Assembly: GCF_008329435.1 (NCBI RefSeq) | Contig: NZ_NPKN01000006.1 | Location: 225,562 to 289,561 of the forward strand | Length of the DNA stretch: 64,000 nt | Source of the DNA: Rhodanobacter sp. T12-5 | Lineage (GTDB): Bacteria; Pseudomonadota; Gammaproteobacteria; Xanthomonadales; Rhodanobacteraceae | Reading direction: 5' to 3' | In this document: one piece after another, positions 1 through 9,395 of the stretch | Position numbering within the stretch: the first letter of the stretch is position 1 | Layout: every line of letters starts with the position of its first letter | Translations under genes and position numbers: made by a program | Notes under the pieces: generated by a model | What the model saw: only the letters and a program-made list of their open reading frames with translations | What the model was told of the DNA's origin: nothing | Database searches by the model: none

Positions 1-1452
1 GCCCGTCAGCGGATCGTGCTTGGCCAGATGTTCGAGACGCTTCTGGTTGGTTTTCGCTTCATGGATGTCGGTGAAAACCGCGACATAATAGACCACCTGG
101 TTGTCGGCATTGCGGATAGCGCTGACGCTCAGCTGCTCGGGGTAGTGGCTGCCATCGCTGCGCGTGCTCTGCACTTCTCCGAGCCAGTTCCGGCCATCGG
201 CAACACCATCCCATATCGATTGCGGCAGCGGCCTGCCATCAGCCAGGCGGCGGGTATCGTCCAGGCGTTTGCCCTGCAGTGTCTGGAGGGTAAAGCCGGT
301 GAGCACCGTATGCGCCGCATTGATCGAGATCACCTGGCGGGTCGCGTCGGCAATGATCACGCCCTCGGCGATGCTGGCCAGGGCCTCGGCGGCAACCCGC
401 CGCTCCTGCTCCATCGCCACCCGCTCGGAAATGTCGCGGATGATCGCTTGGCGCACCGGCTGGCTACCCCAATCGACGAGACTGGTTTGGGTTTCCACCG
501 GCCGCGTGGCGCCGTTCATTCCCAGCAGTGTATTGCTGGCCGCCCGTCCCGCCTGCTGTCCGGACAACGACTGCATGAACAGGTGCACGAAGCGGTCGCC
601 GATCAGTTCGTTCACCCCGCGCCCGGTCCACGTCGATGCCGTGCGATTGACATCCAGTATCCGCCCGCTGGCTTCGTCGACCATCACGATCGCATCGGCA
701 GCGCTGTCGAACAGCAGGCGATAGCGCTCTTCGGTACCACGAACGCTGGCCAGAATCCGGCGCGCCATGCCCAGCCACATCAGCAAGGCTAAGCACGCCG
801 CGGCGAGCACGCTGGAAAACAGGATCGTGCCGACCCAGGCAGCTCCATGCGCGATCTCCAGCGAGAACACGTTCGTGCGCGGCTCGATATAGTCGTTGAG
901 CGCTTGGATGCGGGTTCGCTGCCGAGCCAGCTCCGCCACCGACGGGCCGCCGCCGGCATACGCCGCCTGCAACTCGTTCGCGATGCCGGCGAATTCGGCG
1001 ATCGAATCATCGGTGGAATACCACGCCTGCAACGCCACGCTGATGTGCGGAGCGGAGCGAAAATGCTGCAGGATGAAAATCATGCCGGGGATAGCCCCGG
1101 GGATCACGCTGCCGCGGGCGAACGCCTTCACCACCTTCTCCCGGTCGAAGTCGCCCGAGGCGATGGCGTCGCGTGCCCAGCGGTCGGATTCGAGCACCGC
1201 GTAGTGGCGGTGGAAGTCGGCGAGGTCCGCCGCTGCGCCACTGGTCGCATAGGTTTCCAGGTCGATCACGGACTGTTTCTGCGCCTTGGACCAGAGACTC
1301 TCGCCGTTGAGAAAACCGGCAAGAGTGATCTGGACCTGCAGGGCTCCCCAGGTCAGCGCCAGGATAAGCCCCACGATACCCGCCAGCGCGTACGCCAGCG
1401 GCATCAGGCGCCTGGACAGCGGTCGTTGCAAGGTGGCTTGCGCGTTACGCAT
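1..1452 (-). CDS. Membrane PAS-PAS-GGDEF sensor protein, 3' truncated by the window edge
   Basis: The reading frame opens at ATG 1452-1450, behind a GAAGGGG ribosome site, and runs off the left edge after about 484 residues. A first membrane segment lies near residues 14-38 and a second near 180-205. Between them is a periplasmic sensor part of about 140 residues. Two PAS domains follow; the first starts near RYRLLFDSAADAIVMVDE and the second contains EGVIIADATRQVISINAA. The last readable residues, KHDPLTG, are the standard entry to a GGDEF domain, so the missing part should be a diguanylate cyclase, perhaps with EAL. It probably links an external or redox signal to cyclic-di-GMP. The family assignment is solid, but catalytic activity cannot be judged because the GGDEF motif lies outside the window. 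Confidence 0.85.
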   Translation of the reverse strand, partial: MRNAQATLQRPLSRRLMPLAYALAGIVGLILALTWGALQVQITLAGFLNGESLWSKAQKQSVIDLETYATSGAAADLADFHRHYAVLESDRWARDAIASGDFDREKVVKAFARGSVIPGAIPGMIFILQHFRSAPHISVALQAWYSTDDSIAEFAGIANELQAAYAGGGPSVAELARQRTRIQALNDYIEPRTNVFSLEIAHGAAWVGTILFSSVLAAACLALLMWLGMARRILASVRGTEERYRLLFDSAADAIVMVDEASGRILDVNRTASTWTGRGVNELIGDRFVHLFMQSLSGQQAGRAASNTLLGMNGATRPVETQTSLVDWGSQPVRQAIIRDISERVAMEQERRVAAEALASIAEGVIIADATRQVISINAAHTVLTGFTLQTLQGKRLDDTRRLADGRPLPQSIWDGVADGRNWLGEVQSTRSDGSHYPEQLSVSAIRNADNQVVYYVAVFTDIHEAKTNQKRLEHLAKHDPLTG

Positions 1453-1521
1453 CGGTAACCCCTTCTACCATGACCGGCGTCTCGTGGGTGCGCGGTCGCC
1501 ACGTTACACCGACCGCTCCGG

Positions 1522-2298
1522 TCAGGCGGCGGCTTCGCTCATCGCCTCCAGGTTGCGGCGTACGTGCAGGCAGCGGTCCATGCTGATGCACATGCTGGTG
1601 TAGCTGCGCTTGATGCAGTCGCCGATGTGGGTCACTTCATCGGCAGACGGCGTCATGCCCATCAAGGTACAGACTATCTCCAGCGCCTCCCACGGGTGAG
1701 TGTCGTCATAGGCGGCATGCAGTTGCAACCAGCGCAGACTGCCGACCCGTTCGCTTGCCGGGAAGCTTTCAGCATACGTTTTACTCTCATAAACCCGTTG
1801 CGACCACTCGCCGGTAGCTCCCTCGACCGCGTAATTCGTGGCGGCGATGCTGGCCGCCAGCGTACCCCCGGTGCAGACCTCCTCGCACCAGCTGGCCAGC
1901 GTCCCGGTGCCATGCGGTGCCCGTCCATGCAGTACCTCGTCGCGCGGCACACCAGCACCCTCGGCCCAGTTGAGCCAGTACTCGGCGTGGTTCTGTTCGA
2001 CCCGGATGTTGCGCACCAGCCAGCGGCGCGCGAGGTTGTCGCCGGGGCTTCGGCCGAACCGGGTCTTGAGCAGGCTGAGCGCCATGTAGGCCGGGAATCG
2101 CTCGATCACCGGCCAGATGCCCTTCATGAAGTTCGCCGTGGACACCTGATCGAGGGTTGCCCCACGCATCAGGTCCCACAGTTCATGCTGGACCACGGAC
2201 TGTTTGGTGCTTTCGCAATCGGCGACCATCTGCTGCGCCCACTGCGGGTAGCTGCTCAGTTCCGTCAACGGGCCGGTGCGTTCGAAATGATTGTTCAT
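1522..2298 (-). CDS. TenA/PqqC-like haem-oxygenase-fold (HDO) protein
   Basis: 258 residues from an ATG with a well-placed AGGAG. The protein is all-helical by composition. It carries the spaced acidic and histidine residues of the haem-oxygenase-like diiron family, for example VEQNHAEYWLNWAEG near residues 100-115 and WLQLHAAYDDTH near 190. Members of this family (TenA, PqqC, CADD, iron-containing redox enzymes) bind a metal pair or a cofactor and act on small molecules in the cytosol. The substrate cannot be told here: no thiamine or PQQ genes are nearby. It lies downstream of, and in the same direction as, nothing obvious, so it looks monocistronic. Fold confident, reaction unknown. Confidence 0.75.
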   Translation of the reverse strand: MNNHFERTGPLTELSSYPQWAQQMVADCESTKQSVVQHELWDLMRGATLDQVSTANFMKGIWPVIERFPAYMALSLLKTRFGRSPGDNLARRWLVRNIRVEQNHAEYWLNWAEGAGVPRDEVLHGRAPHGTGTLASWCEEVCTGGTLAASIAATNYAVEGATGEWSQRVYESKTYAESFPASERVGSLRWLQLHAAYDDTHPWEALEIVCTLMGMTPSADEVTHIGDCIKRSYTSMCISMDRCLHVRRNLEAMSEAAA

Positions 2299-2664
2299 GG
2301 GACTCTCCTGCGAGATTGGATGTTGCGGTGGTTGCTGCCTTGTGGCCGACGGGGGAGGATTCCCGCTGCCGACCGTGATCCGTCAACGCGAGACGCTGCC
2401 GGAAAGCCATGAATTCGGGGATGTCGCATGACATGGGACGTCTGCTGCGCGCACCGCACACGACGGCATGCGTCGCTCGTGTCGCGAAAAATGGACGGCC
2501 AAACGAACCCCAACACCGTCCAGCCTACGATCTTGCGCGCGCCCGCGCATCCACGCATACCGTCAAACCCCGACCCGAAGGGCGGCCGCTCGCCCGAGAC
2601 GGTCACCCGGGATCGCCGGTGCCGCTCATGAACCCCGCATCCATGTTTTCGCCACCGCGCGAAC
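2299..2664. other. Spacer without a recognisable gene
   Basis: This stretch lies between the haem-oxygenase-like gene and the M13 peptidase remnant. Open frames exist on both strands but none has family-like composition. It may hold the promoter of the leftward gene and decayed peptidase sequence. Confidence 0.4.
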
Positions 2665-3043
2665 CCGTAGGCAGCATTCCGCGTTCCAGCCGTTGCCCGG
2701 CGTGCACATCAACGGCGACCTCACCATGGGCGGGAACATCGCCGACCTCGGCGGCCTCACCCTGGCGCTGGACGCCTACCATACCTCGCTGGACGGCAAG
2801 CCCGCCCCGGTGCTCGACGGCCTCAGCGGGGACCAGCGCGTCTTCCTCGGCTGGGCGCAGGCATGGCGCGGCAAGCTCACCGACGACGCGATCCGCCGCC
2901 AGGTCACCAGCGATCCGCACTCCTCGCGCGCGTTCCACGTCAATGGCCCGGTGCGCGACATCGACGCGTGGTACCGAGCCTTCGACGTCAAGCCAGGCGA
3001 CAAGCTGTATCTGGCGCCGAAGGATCGCGTGCGCATCTGGTAG
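2665..3043 (+). pseudogene. C-terminal remnant of an M13 (PepO/neprilysin-type) metallopeptidase
   Basis: The frame ending at the TAG at 3041-3043 encodes the last ~125 residues of an M13 zinc peptidase: PLPGVHINGDLTMGGNIADL, then GDQRVFLGWAQAW, the conserved DPHSSRAFHVNGPVRDI and the terminal RVRIW. The larger N-terminal part, including the HExxH zinc site, is absent upstream; the preceding sequence has no family resemblance. The third zinc ligand is also lost: family members have GENIAD, here GGNIAD, with GGG at 2732-2734 where GAG is expected. A gene fragment with a changed ligand is most simply a decaying pseudogene. Peptidase family identity is firm; whether any short product is made is unknown. 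Confidence 0.8.
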
Positions 3044-3110
3044 GCCACTCGTGTAAACGCTGTGCCACCCGCGCGCATCAGAGGCTGGATTGCCCAACGG
3101 AGTACATGCC

Positions 3111-3947
3111 ATGCAAAAGATCGTTCCCCTGCTGTTGCTGCTCTTGCCGTCGCTGGCGGCAGCCGCAACGCCCTGCCAATTCAGCGCACCGCGCAACACC
3201 GACATCGACGCTGCCGGCCTGAAGAGCCTGAGCGTGACCCTCGGCTCGGCGGATATGGACATCCGCAGCGTACCGGGCCTGACCAGGATCGAGGTGCGCG
3301 GCACCGCCTGTGCTTCCGACGCGGCGTGGCTGAAGGACCTGCAGGTCACCTCCGACCACGTCGGCGAGCACGCCTCGGTGCAGGCCCGCAACAATCACGA
3401 CGGCATGAACTCCGGCCTGTTCGGCTCCAGCTATGCCTACCTGAAATTGCAGGTACGCGTGCCGGCGTCGCTCGCTATCGGCATCGGCAGCGGATCCGGC
3501 GATGTGCAGGCCGCCAACCTTGCCTCACTGGATTTCGACTCCGGTTCGGGCGATCTGGTCGCCGCCGACATCGCCGGCATGCTGACCTTGAAGCTCGGAT
3601 CGGCCGATGCAAAAGCCAGCCGCGTCGGCAGCGTCGACCTGCGCCAGACCGGCTCCGGCGATGTCGGCGTCGATGGCGTGAAAGGCAACGTGCATGCCGG
3701 ACGGTCCGGCTCCGGCGACCTGGCCTTCAGCAATGTCGGCGGCTCCGTCGACATCGGCCATACCGGCTCCGGCGACATCACGCTCGAACACGTCGGCCGC
3801 GACGTCAAGGTCGGCAGCACCGGGTCCGGCGACGTCGATGCCAATGGCGTGGGCGGCAATTTCACGGTCGCCGCCAGCGGCAGCGGCGACATCCATCATG
3901 CAGGCGTCAAGGGCACGGTCAGCGTGCCGAAATCCAGCGACGACTGA
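3111..3947 (+). CDS. Exported DUF4097/GIN-type beta-helix-like protein with GSGD repeats
   Basis: Start chosen at ATG 3111, behind ACGGAG and directly before a clear signal peptide (MQKIVPLLLLLLPSLAAAA); an upstream in-frame ATG at 3090 would spoil the signal. The mature part has about ten repeats built on SGSGD or TGSGD (residues ~115-270), each followed by a short beta-strand such as VDIGHTGSGDITLEHVG. This is the pattern of the DUF4097/DUF2807 putative adhesin family, which folds as a beta-solenoid. The likely location is periplasm or cell surface. No enzymatic motif is visible. A 14-bp perfect hairpin follows 12 bp after the stop. Function unknown beyond family. Confidence 0.8.
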   Translation: MQKIVPLLLLLLPSLAAAATPCQFSAPRNTDIDAAGLKSLSVTLGSADMDIRSVPGLTRIEVRGTACASDAAWLKDLQVTSDHVGEHASVQARNNHDGMNSGLFGSSYAYLKLQVRVPASLAIGIGSGSGDVQAANLASLDFDSGSGDLVAADIAGMLTLKLGSADAKASRVGSVDLRQTGSGDVGVDGVKGNVHAGRSGSGDLAFSNVGGSVDIGHTGSGDITLEHVGRDVKVGSTGSGDVDANGVGGNFTVAASGSGDIHHAGVKGTVSVPKSSDD

Positions 3948-3958
3948 ACCCTCCGGAC

Positions 3959-3991
3959 GGAATGCCGGCCCCTGGCCGGGGCCGGCATTCC
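3959..3991 (+). terminator. Perfect 14-bp hairpin after the GSGD-repeat gene
   Basis: GGAATGCCGGCCCC at 3959-3972 pairs exactly with GGGGCCGGCATTCC at 3978-3991 around a TGGCC loop. There is no T-run after it, so it may act as a 3' stabilising hairpin or a weak terminator rather than a classic intrinsic one. Confidence 0.5.
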
Positions 3992-4154
3992 ATCGCCATC
4001 CGCCACGGCATCCTTCCCTGCATGCCTGTGGCTGCCGCCACGCCAGTCTTCGCCGGATTGACCTTCCGATGGCGTTTGCGAGGAGCTGACGCCCCTGCAT
4101 GGCGGGCACCGCAAGCCCACTACGCTCGACCTCTTTTCCACTGGAGGCGGGCAC

Positions 4155-5285
4155 ATGGTCACGTTGGGCATGGAGGAAGAAGTTCAGGTCATCGACGAGT
4201 ACGGTCAGCTGGTCGCGCACGACTACGCGACGGGATTGTCCGAATTCGTCACGCCAGAGGGTTTGATCGACAAGGAAATCCACCGCTGCGTGATCGAGAT
4301 CAAGACACGCATCTGCACGGGTGTGCCGGCCCTGCTCGCTGCGCTGCGCACGCTGCGCATGCAGGCGCGGCGCAAGGCGGCGGCACAGGGCCAGCGGATA
4401 CTCATCGCGGGGCTCCACCCCACCGCGTCGTGGCAGCAGCAGTCGATGCACGACGATGCCGACCATCCGCACTACGCCCGGCTGGTCGACGAATACCAGG
4501 ACATCGCGCGCGGCGCGTTGAGCTTCGGCATGCATCTGCACCTGGGTTTCCCCGCCGACGCACCGCGCATGGCGGTGATGAACCGCTTGCGGCACGTGTT
4601 GCCCGAGGTATTGGCGCTGTCCGCCAGCTCACCGTTCATGGAGGGCCGCGATACCGGCCTGCACTCGTGGCGGCACAGCCTGCTGGACCGTTATCCGCGC
4701 ATGGGCACGCCCGATCCGTGGGAAAGCACGCAAGACTACGAGGCGCACGTGCGTCGACTGCAGCGGGCGGGTTGCCTGCACCAGGACCAGGGCCTGTGGC
4801 AGGACCTGCGCCTGCATCATCGCTACGGCACCCTCGAAGTGCGCATCATGGATACCCATCCCGACCTCGGCCGCATCGGCCTGGTCGCCACGCTGCTGAA
4901 GTGGGAGGCCGAAACCCTGCTGCGCGAGCTGGCCAGCGGACGGCAAGGCCCGGTGTGGTCGCGCGCATGCATCGACGAGAACAAATGGCGCGCGCGGCGG
5001 CATGGGCTGGACGCCCGATGGATCGAATGGGACCGCGACGAAGTCTGCGATACCACGCTGCATTTCGAACGATGGTGGTCGCGCATCGCCGCTTGCGCGG
5101 CCGACGCGGCGGAACGCGCCTACTGGGAGCGGCATCTGGCCGATGCGCTGAGCCAGGGCACGTTCTCCGACGTGCTGCGCGGCCAGGTCCGTCGGCATGG
5201 CGACTGGCGCACCACCCTGCAATGGATGGCCAACCTGGCCTTCGACGACACCACGATTCCCCAGCACGCGGGAGAACGGCGATGA
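4155..5285 (+). CDS. ybdK: YbdK-family carboxylate-amine ligase (glutamate-cysteine ligase 2 type)
   Basis: 376 residues, normal for YbdK. ATG 4155 follows CTGGAGG. The N-terminus carries the metal/glutamate-binding GMEEEVQVID; the core has EFVTPEGLIDKEIHRCVIEI, the histidine strand FGMHLHLGFPAD near residue 125, and YGTLEVRIMDTHPDLGRIG near 225. This family of ATP-dependent amide-bond enzymes is related to plant and proteobacterial glutamate-cysteine ligase and joins a carboxylate to an amine in the cytosol; the natural substrates of most members are unknown. The stop overlaps the next start as ATGA, so it is translationally coupled to an ATP-grasp-like protein, which suggests a two-step ligation pathway. 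Confidence 0.88.
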   Translation: MVTLGMEEEVQVIDEYGQLVAHDYATGLSEFVTPEGLIDKEIHRCVIEIKTRICTGVPALLAALRTLRMQARRKAAAQGQRILIAGLHPTASWQQQSMHDDADHPHYARLVDEYQDIARGALSFGMHLHLGFPADAPRMAVMNRLRHVLPEVLALSASSPFMEGRDTGLHSWRHSLLDRYPRMGTPDPWESTQDYEAHVRRLQRAGCLHQDQGLWQDLRLHHRYGTLEVRIMDTHPDLGRIGLVATLLKWEAETLLRELASGRQGPVWSRACIDENKWRARRHGLDARWIEWDRDEVCDTTLHFERWWSRIAACAADAAERAYWERHLADALSQGTFSDVLRGQVRRHGDWRTTLQWMANLAFDDTTIPQHAGERR

Positions 5286-6439
5286 ACGCCTGGCCGCAAC
5301 TTCGCCTGGAGTATCTGGGTGCCGACCGGTTGGCCACGGCGCTGGCGGATGTCGGCGCGCCGCACCTCCCGCAGAGCGGGATGTCCGACCATTGCGCCGT
5401 GGGCAACGACGCGCTTCGCCAGGCCCTCGCCGCCAAGGTCACGCACCTGGTCGATGCGCTCGCCCCGCAATTGCACCCGGCCCGCGTCGCATGGCCGGGC
5501 GCACGGGCCGATGTCCTCGCACTGGACCTGGCCTTCGTCGAACACCCGCAGCAACCTTTCGATCTGGCCTGGGTGGAGATCCAGGCGTTCACTTCGATGC
5601 TGCCGACGTTCCACACCCTGCATCTGGCACAGCGCCGCCTGCACGGCAGGGCGAACTGGCTTCCGCACGATGCGGTGCCAGGCAACGCCTCATGGCTCGA
5701 ACACATGCGCCAGTGGGTCGCGCCGCATGCCGCGACCGTGCTGATCGAGGATCGACCGCGCGCGCGCGCCACATGGCCCGACCTGGATGCCGCGCGGCAC
5801 TGGTGGCAAGTGGCCGTGCACGACTGGCGCGACGTGGTGCCTGCCGATGGCCTGTTGTGGTGCCCCGGCACGGCACGGCGCTACAGCCACGTGTGGAACC
5901 GGCTGATTTTTTCCGACCTTTCCGCGGTCGACCAGCCGGTGGCCAAAGCCGTGCTGGTGGCCGCCAACCGGGTCGGCTGGCACAGCCATCCGGCCTGGTA
6001 CGAAGGCATCCACAAAGGCAGCCTGGCGGATGTTCCACTGGCGCCGCACGAGGCTTGCCACTGGGTCGAGCAAAGTCCGGCCCGCGCCGCGCAATGGGCG
6101 AATCCGGAAAGATGGGTGGCCAAATCCGTCAGCGCGCATTCGGGCGCCGGGCTGTTGCTGGCCCCGACCGCGGCGGAGCTGGCCACGCTGCCCACGCCGC
6201 GCCAGTGGATCGTGCAGAACCGGTTCCGGCAAGTCCCGATCGGCCGGCACCCGCTTACCGGGCAGGCGCTGTTCGGCGAAGTGCGCTGCATGCTGGGGCT
6301 GCAGCCGAACCGGGCACCATGGGTGATGGCGTGGATCCTGCGCTGCTCGACCAACGGCATCGCCACCATGACGGGGCGGCAGTCCGTCCCCGGCGAAGGC
6401 ATGACCCTGCTGTACTTCGACACCGGCGACGACGGCTGA
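5282..6439 (+). CDS. ATP-grasp-like protein coupled to YbdK
   Basis: 385 residues, starting at the ATG that overlaps the ybdK stop. No single catalytic motif is decisive. The second half does have the layout of an ATP-grasp fold: WVAKSVSAHSGAGLLL (residues ~283-298) resembles the lysine plus glycine-rich nucleotide loop, and WIVQNRFRQVPIG followed by a TGQALFGEVRCML segment resembles the strand with metal-binding acids. The N-terminal half holds WVEIQAFTSMLPTFHTLHLA. Proteins of this shape are usually annotated hypothetical. Together with YbdK it could make or modify a small peptide-like metabolite. The ATP-grasp call is inference from pattern, not proven. Confidence 0.6.
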   Translation: MNAWPQLRLEYLGADRLATALADVGAPHLPQSGMSDHCAVGNDALRQALAAKVTHLVDALAPQLHPARVAWPGARADVLALDLAFVEHPQQPFDLAWVEIQAFTSMLPTFHTLHLAQRRLHGRANWLPHDAVPGNASWLEHMRQWVAPHAATVLIEDRPRARATWPDLDAARHWWQVAVHDWRDVVPADGLLWCPGTARRYSHVWNRLIFSDLSAVDQPVAKAVLVAANRVGWHSHPAWYEGIHKGSLADVPLAPHEACHWVEQSPARAAQWANPERWVAKSVSAHSGAGLLLAPTAAELATLPTPRQWIVQNRFRQVPIGRHPLTGQALFGEVRCMLGLQPNRAPWVMAWILRCSTNGIATMTGRQSVPGEGMTLLYFDTGDDG

Positions 6440-6450
6440 TGCCAGTGCAT

Positions 6451-6876
6451 CTACGCAGGCCGGGTGGCCACCACGATCAACCACGACACGCCGAAACGAT
6501 CCTCCAGCATGCCGAAGCTCGACGCGAAAAACGTCGGGCCGAGCGGCTGCTTCGCCTGCCCGCCATCGGCAAGCGCATCGAACACGCGACTGGCCTCGGC
6601 ATCGTCGGCCGGCGACAACGAAAGCGAGAAGCCCTTGAACTCGGGGTGTCCGCCGCTGAAACCGTCCGACAGCAACAGTTGGTCGCTGCCGATCTGCAGG
6701 CAGGCGTGCATCACCTTGTCGGCCGGCGGCTGCGTGCCATCGGGGCATGTCGCCTCGCCTGCCGGGCTGTCGCCGTAGCGCATCAGCATGACCACTTCGG
6801 CGCCAAGCGCCTTGCGATAGAACGTGATGGCCTCTTCGCAGCGGCCGTCGAAAAACAGATAGGGCTGGATCTGCAT
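6451..6876 (-). CDS. PhnB-like VOC family protein
   Basis: 141 residues. Start chosen at ATG 6876 because AGGAGGACATCCCC precedes it perfectly; longer frames upstream lack homology. It begins MQIQPYLFFDGRCEEAITFY and contains EVVMLMRYGDSPAG and LFLSDGF-type strands, the pattern of the PhnB/YjdN branch of the vicinal oxygen chelate (glyoxalase/bleomycin-resistance) fold. These are small cytosolic proteins, usually dimeric, with unknown substrates in most bacteria. It converges on the ATP-grasp-like gene with only 11 bp between stops. Confidence 0.8.
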   Translation of the reverse strand: MQIQPYLFFDGRCEEAITFYRKALGAEVVMLMRYGDSPAGEATCPDGTQPPADKVMHACLQIGSDQLLLSDGFSGGHPEFKGFSLSLSPADDAEASRVFDALADGGQAKQPLGPTFFASSFGMLEDRFGVSWLIVVATRPA

Positions 6877-7128
6877 GGGGATGTCCTCCTGGTGGGGAAA
6901 CGGAACCGGGGAACCCGGATCTCCTGCATGCGACGAATGGCATCGGGCGATTTCGACATGCGCGGCATGCGCCTTCATCCTCGCCCGGACGGCGCTTGTC
7001 TCAACCGAAACGGCGGGAGCCTGCTAATGTTGGCCGGCCATGTCGTGCCTGCGAATCGACCGGGGGTGGTCCGCTCCGGTGTTCGAACGCGGGACGGCAG
7101 CGCCATCCACCCTACGGGAATTGCGACC

Positions 7129-9351
7129 ATGCCCACTGCGATAAATCTCCCCTCCGCGCACCATGCAAGCCAATGGGTGCGACTGCTGCTGGCGGCGACC
7201 TTGCTCGCGTCAGGCGCTGCCACCGCGACACAGGCGCCATCGTCCGATCAGGCACGCTGGCAGCATGAAGCGCAGGCGGTCACGATCACCCGCGACGACT
7301 GGGGCATCGCGCACGTGCATGGCAAGACCGACGCCGACGCGGTGTTCGGCATGAGCTACGCGCAGGCCGAGGACGACTTCAACCGGGTCGAGACCAACTA
7401 CCTCAACGCGATGGGCCGGCTCGCCGAAACCGAGGGCGAATCCGCGATCTGGCAGGATCTGCGACAGAAGCTGTTCATCGATCCGGCCACGCTCAAGACG
7501 CTTTACGCGAAGAGCCCGACCTGGCTGCAGGCGCTGATGAACAGCTGGGCCGACGGTCTCAACTACTACCTGGCCACGCATCCGGATGTGCATCCGCGCG
7601 TGATCAAACACTTCGAGCCGTGGATGGCGCTGAGCTTCAGCGAGGGCAGCATCGGCGGTGACATCGAACGCGTATCGCTGGACCAGCTCGAAGCGTTCTA
7701 CGGCCACGATACGCCGGCCGTCGCGCGAGTCGAGCCACCGGCAAGCTGGGCCGAACCCACCGGCTCGAACGGCATCGCGATCGCGCCTAAGCTCACCGCC
7801 GACGGCCACGCGCTGCTGCTGATCAACCCGCACACCTCGTTCTTCTTCCGCTCCGAATTGCAGATGACCAGCGACGCCGGGCTCGATGCTTACGGCGCGG
7901 TCACCTGGGGCCAGTTCTTCGTCTACCAGGGTTTCAACCACCACATCGGCTGGATGCACACCTCGACCGGTGCCGACGTGGTCGACGAGTTCGCCGAGAC
8001 CATCGTGCACAAGGACGGCAAGCTGTTCTATCGCTACGGCAAGCAGCTGCGGCCGGTCACCACGCGCACCATTAGCGTGCCGTATCGGGCGAAGGACGGC
8101 TCGATGGCCTCGCGCAGCTTCACCGCCTATTTCACCCATCACGGTCCGATCGTGCGCGAAGCCGACGGCAAGTGGATCGCCACCGCGCTGATGAACAAGC
8201 CGATGGCCGCACTCGAACAGAGCTGGCTGCGCACCAAGGCCAGCGACCTCGCCAGCTACATGAAGGTGGCCGAGCTGAAGGCCAACTCGTCGAACAACAC
8301 CCTGTTCGCCGACGACAAGGGCGAGATCGCCTACCTGCACCCGCAATTCATCCCCAAGCGCGACGACCGCTTCGACTATACAAAGCCGGTCGACGGCAGC
8401 AATCCGGCCACCGACTGGCAGGGACTGCTGCCGCTGGACGCCGCACCGCACGTGGTCGATCCGCCCAACGGCTGGGTCTTCAACACCAACGACTGGCCCT
8501 ACTCCGCCGCTGGCAAGTACAGCCCGAAGCGCGCGGACTACCCGCGCTACATGGACACCTTCGGCGAGAACCCGCGCGGCATCCACGCCACCAGCCTGCT
8601 CACCGGCGCGCACGATGTCACGATGGCCTCGCTGATCACCAAGGCCTTCGACTCGTACCTGCCGGCGTTCGCACGGCAGCTGCCGATCCTGATCGCCGAC
8701 TACGACGCGCTGCCCGCCAGCGACCCGCTCAAGTCCCGCCTGAAAGGCCAGATCGCCGTGCTGCGCAGCTGGGACTACCGCTGGGGCATCGCCTCGATAC
8801 CGACCTCGCTGGCGGTGTTCTGGGGCGACACGCTGTGGGACAAGGCCAGCAAGGCCGATACCGCCGAAGGCCTGTCGATCTACGACTACATGGCCGAAAA
8901 AGCCGGCGCGAAAGCGCGCCTGCAGGCGCTGGCCGAAGCGTCCGATCGACTGCAAAAGGATTTCGGCAACTGGGGTACGCCGTGGGGCGAGATCAACCGC
9001 TTCCAGCGCGTCAACGGCGACATCGTGCAACCGTTCGACGATGCCAAACCCAGCATCCCGGTCCCCTTCGTCTCGTCACGCTGGGGCTCGCTGGCCTCGT
9101 TCGGCGCGCACCGCTGGCCGGGCACGAAACGCTACTACGGCACCAGCGGCAACAGCTTCGTCGCAGTGGTGGAGTTCGGCCCGAAAGTGCACGCCCGCGC
9201 GATCACCGCCGGCGGCGAAAGCGGTCACCCGGACTCGCCGCACTTCAACGACGAAGCCGAACGCTACACCACCGGCAACCTGCGCACGGTCTACTACTGG
9301 CCCGAGCAGCTCAAAGGACATACCGAACGGATCTATCACCCCGGTTCGTGA
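7129..9351 (+). CDS. Penicillin-acylase family Ntn hydrolase (possible acyl-homoserine-lactone acylase)
   Basis: 740 residues from ATG 7129 with an N-terminal signal segment (LLLAATLLASGAATATQA). Penicillin/AHL acylases are exported precursors that cut themselves into alpha and beta chains. The alpha part shows ITRDDWGIAHVHGKTDADAV and FGMSYAQAEDDFNRVE. The catalytic N-terminal serine of the beta chain is the S of TGSNGIAIAPK (near residue 214), followed by LLINPHTSFFFRSELQM. The C-terminal YGTSGNSFVAVVEFGP and GESGHPDSPHFNDEAERY are standard for the family. It would act in the periplasm, hydrolysing amide-linked acyl chains; whether on AHL signals, beta-lactams or other amides cannot be read. 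Monocistronic by context. Confidence 0.88.
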   Translation: MPTAINLPSAHHASQWVRLLLAATLLASGAATATQAPSSDQARWQHEAQAVTITRDDWGIAHVHGKTDADAVFGMSYAQAEDDFNRVETNYLNAMGRLAETEGESAIWQDLRQKLFIDPATLKTLYAKSPTWLQALMNSWADGLNYYLATHPDVHPRVIKHFEPWMALSFSEGSIGGDIERVSLDQLEAFYGHDTPAVARVEPPASWAEPTGSNGIAIAPKLTADGHALLLINPHTSFFFRSELQMTSDAGLDAYGAVTWGQFFVYQGFNHHIGWMHTSTGADVVDEFAETIVHKDGKLFYRYGKQLRPVTTRTISVPYRAKDGSMASRSFTAYFTHHGPIVREADGKWIATALMNKPMAALEQSWLRTKASDLASYMKVAELKANSSNNTLFADDKGEIAYLHPQFIPKRDDRFDYTKPVDGSNPATDWQGLLPLDAAPHVVDPPNGWVFNTNDWPYSAAGKYSPKRADYPRYMDTFGENPRGIHATSLLTGAHDVTMASLITKAFDSYLPAFARQLPILIADYDALPASDPLKSRLKGQIAVLRSWDYRWGIASIPTSLAVFWGDTLWDKASKADTAEGLSIYDYMAEKAGAKARLQALAEASDRLQKDFGNWGTPWGEINRFQRVNGDIVQPFDDAKPSIPVPFVSSRWGSLASFGAHRWPGTKRYYGTSGNSFVAVVEFGPKVHARAITAGGESGHPDSPHFNDEAERYTTGNLRTVYYWPEQLKGHTERIYHPGS

Positions 9352-9395
9352 CACACTCCTGGCATTTGTCGGGCCAGGATGGTGGTCGCCATCGC

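Noticed and set aside
3641..3900. GSGD codon repeats read as a possible CRISPR or tandem DNA repeat
   Set aside because: The repeats are protein-level, imperfect in DNA, and lie in frame in an exported protein.
3062..6439. A continuous plus frame of over 1,100 codons across the GSGD gene and ybdK
   Set aside because: The upstream two thirds are arginine-rich shadow of other genes; only the part from ATG 5282 has protein-like composition and a coupled start.
7210..9030. Minus-strand 606-codon frame over the acylase
   Set aside because: Valine/arginine-rich antisense shadow; no start signal or family pattern.
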